A stretch of 5,111 bases of DNA, taken from Methanocorpusculum sp. (GTDB lineage: Archaea; Halobacteriota; Methanomicrobia; Methanomicrobiales; Methanocorpusculaceae). The stretch spans positions 1 through 5,111 of the forward strand of contig DALTWQ010000081.1 of NCBI GenBank assembly GCA_029987025.1. The letters run 5' to 3'. Below are positions 4,255 to 5,111 of this stretch, in pieces (position 1 is the stretch's first letter; each line of letters begins with the position of its first letter). Below the pieces are notes generated by a model that had not been told where the DNA came from, searched no databases, and was given only the letters and a program-made list of their open reading frames with translations. Made by a program: the position numbers and the translations under genes.

Positions 4255-5111
4255 ATGAGAATAGCTATTGTTCATAGAGACCGCTGCCACGCAAAGAAAT
4301 GCGGACAGGAGTGTATTCTCTACTGTCCGCGGGTCAGGACCGGCGACGAGACGATTATGATTGGTGAATCCGGACGCGCCGAGGTCTCCGAGGAGCTCTG
4401 CGTCGGATGCGGTATCTGTGTGAAGAAGTGTCCCTTCGAGGCGCTGGATATCATCCAGCTCCCCGAAGAGCTGAAGACGCCTGTTACCCGCTACGGCCCG
4501 AACGCCTTTGTTCTCTACGGTCTTCCGCAGCCGGTCGCCGGCAAGGTTACCGGTGTTTTAGGACCGAACGGTATCGGAAAGTCCACTGCGGTCAAAATTT
4601 TATCCGGCCAGCTGCGTCCGAACCTGGGTGTTTTCGACCACGAAGTGTCCTGGGATGAGATTTTAGAGCATTATTCCGGCACAGAACTCTTTGACTATCT
4701 GCAGAAAGTTGCGGCGAAGAATATTAAAGCGTCCATTAAGCCGCAGTACATCGACTTTATTCCGAAAGCCTTCAAAGGAAAAGTGGGTGACCTTCTGCGC
4801 GCAAATGACGAGCGCAAAAAACTTGACTACTACATTGAAAAATTATCCCTTCAAACAATTCTCGACAAGGATTTATCCACCCTGTCGGGCGGAGAACTGC
4901 AGCGCGTTGCATTAACCGTTGCATTATCCAAAGACGCAAACTTCTATTTCCTCGATGAGGTAACACCGTTCCTGGATATTTACCAGAGAATGGTTGCAGC
5001 AAATCTTATCCGCGAGATTGCAGCCGAGCATCCGGTTGTGATGGTCGAACATGATATTGCAATTCTCGACATGGTCGCTGAAACGGTTCACTTAGGCTAC
5101 GGAAAACCTGC
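4255..5111 (+). CDS. abce1: ABCE1/Rli ribosome recycling ATPase, 5' part (runs off the window)
   Basis: ABCE1 is a soluble twin-ATPase that splits ribosomes into subunits after termination or Pelota-mediated rescue. The window holds 285 codons plus two bases, roughly half of a family protein of about 590-600 residues; the second ATPase domain lies outside. The iron-sulfur domain has cysteines 11, 16, 20, 24 and 49, 52, 55, 59. The first nucleotide-binding domain follows, with TRYGPNAF (78-85), Walker A GPNGIGKST (103-111), signature LSGGELQR (210-217), Walker B FYFLDE (230-235), D-loop Asp241 and switch His266. The usual DEPSSYLD after Walker B reads DEVTPFLD here. The start at 4255 gives the family N-terminus MRIAIV. 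It is two bases after the preceding stop and lacks a Shine-Dalgarno site, because upstream is pyrimidine-rich. Expression therefore probably depends on translation of the preceding Fe-S/EMC6 gene. Confidence 0.96.
   Translation, partial: MRIAIVHRDRCHAKKCGQECILYCPRVRTGDETIMIGESGRAEVSEELCVGCGICVKKCPFEALDIIQLPEELKTPVTRYGPNAFVLYGLPQPVAGKVTGVLGPNGIGKSTAVKILSGQLRPNLGVFDHEVSWDEILEHYSGTELFDYLQKVAAKNIKASIKPQYIDFIPKAFKGKVGDLLRANDERKKLDYYIEKLSLQTILDKDLSTLSGGELQRVALTVALSKDANFYFLDEVTPFLDIYQRMVAANLIREIAAEHPVVMVEHDIAILDMVAETVHLGYGKP

Noticed and set aside
4407..5002. Three alternative frames inside abce1
   Set aside because: They overlap the conserved ABCE1 reading frame, which is open from 4255 to the window end and carries every expected ATPase motif.
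1..5111. CRISPR array, insertion sequence or integrase signature
   Set aside because: No regularly spaced long direct repeats, no terminal inverted repeats with target duplications and no transposase or integrase motifs were found. The tRNA 3' end shows no repeated attachment segment within the window.

Overview
The window reads as archaeal, most likely a euryarchaeal methanogen of the order Methanomicrobiales (Methanocorpusculum is a guess, not shown). The reasons are archaeal-type information-processing genes (aPelota, an archaeal NFACT/RqcH protein, ABCE1/Rli), A/T-rich TATA-like promoter elements, Shine-Dalgarno sites of the GGAGG type, an oligo-T terminator and a tRNA gene without encoded CCA. 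Base composition of the coding part looks close to 50% GC.

Layout. Bases 1-400 carry no supportable gene. They hold a helically phased CGYG repeat array cut by the window edge, a hairpin plus T-tract that looks like the 3' end of a transcript from the left, and one short palindrome. Bases 401-472 (minus strand) are tRNA-Arg(GCG), with its own TATA box and oligo-T terminator. Bases 560-3483 (minus strand) form a two-gene operon: rqcH (631 codons), whose stop overlaps the start of pelA (343 codons) in an ATGA. A compact 64-bp divergent promoter region (3484-3547) separates these from a rightward pair. The first gene of that pair (3548-4252) encodes an unusual fusion: an ABCE1-type two-cluster 4Fe-4S domain, a Pro/Ala/Lys-rich linker, and a three-helix EMC6-like membrane domain. 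The second gene (4255 to the window end, partial) is abce1.

How the genes fit together. aPelota recognises stalled ribosomes, ABCE1 splits them, and RqcH/NEMF-type proteins bind the resulting large subunit with its trapped nascent chain. All three steps of ribosome rescue are therefore encoded in one divergent locus. The new element is the membrane protein cotranscribed with abce1. Its N-terminus is a near replica of the ABCE1 iron-sulfur domain, with eight cysteines in almost identical spacing, and its C-terminus resembles the archaeal relative of the EMC6 subunit of the membrane protein insertase. This suggests, as inference, a physical or regulatory link between ribosome recycling/quality control and membrane protein insertion. 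It is the most interesting item in the window.
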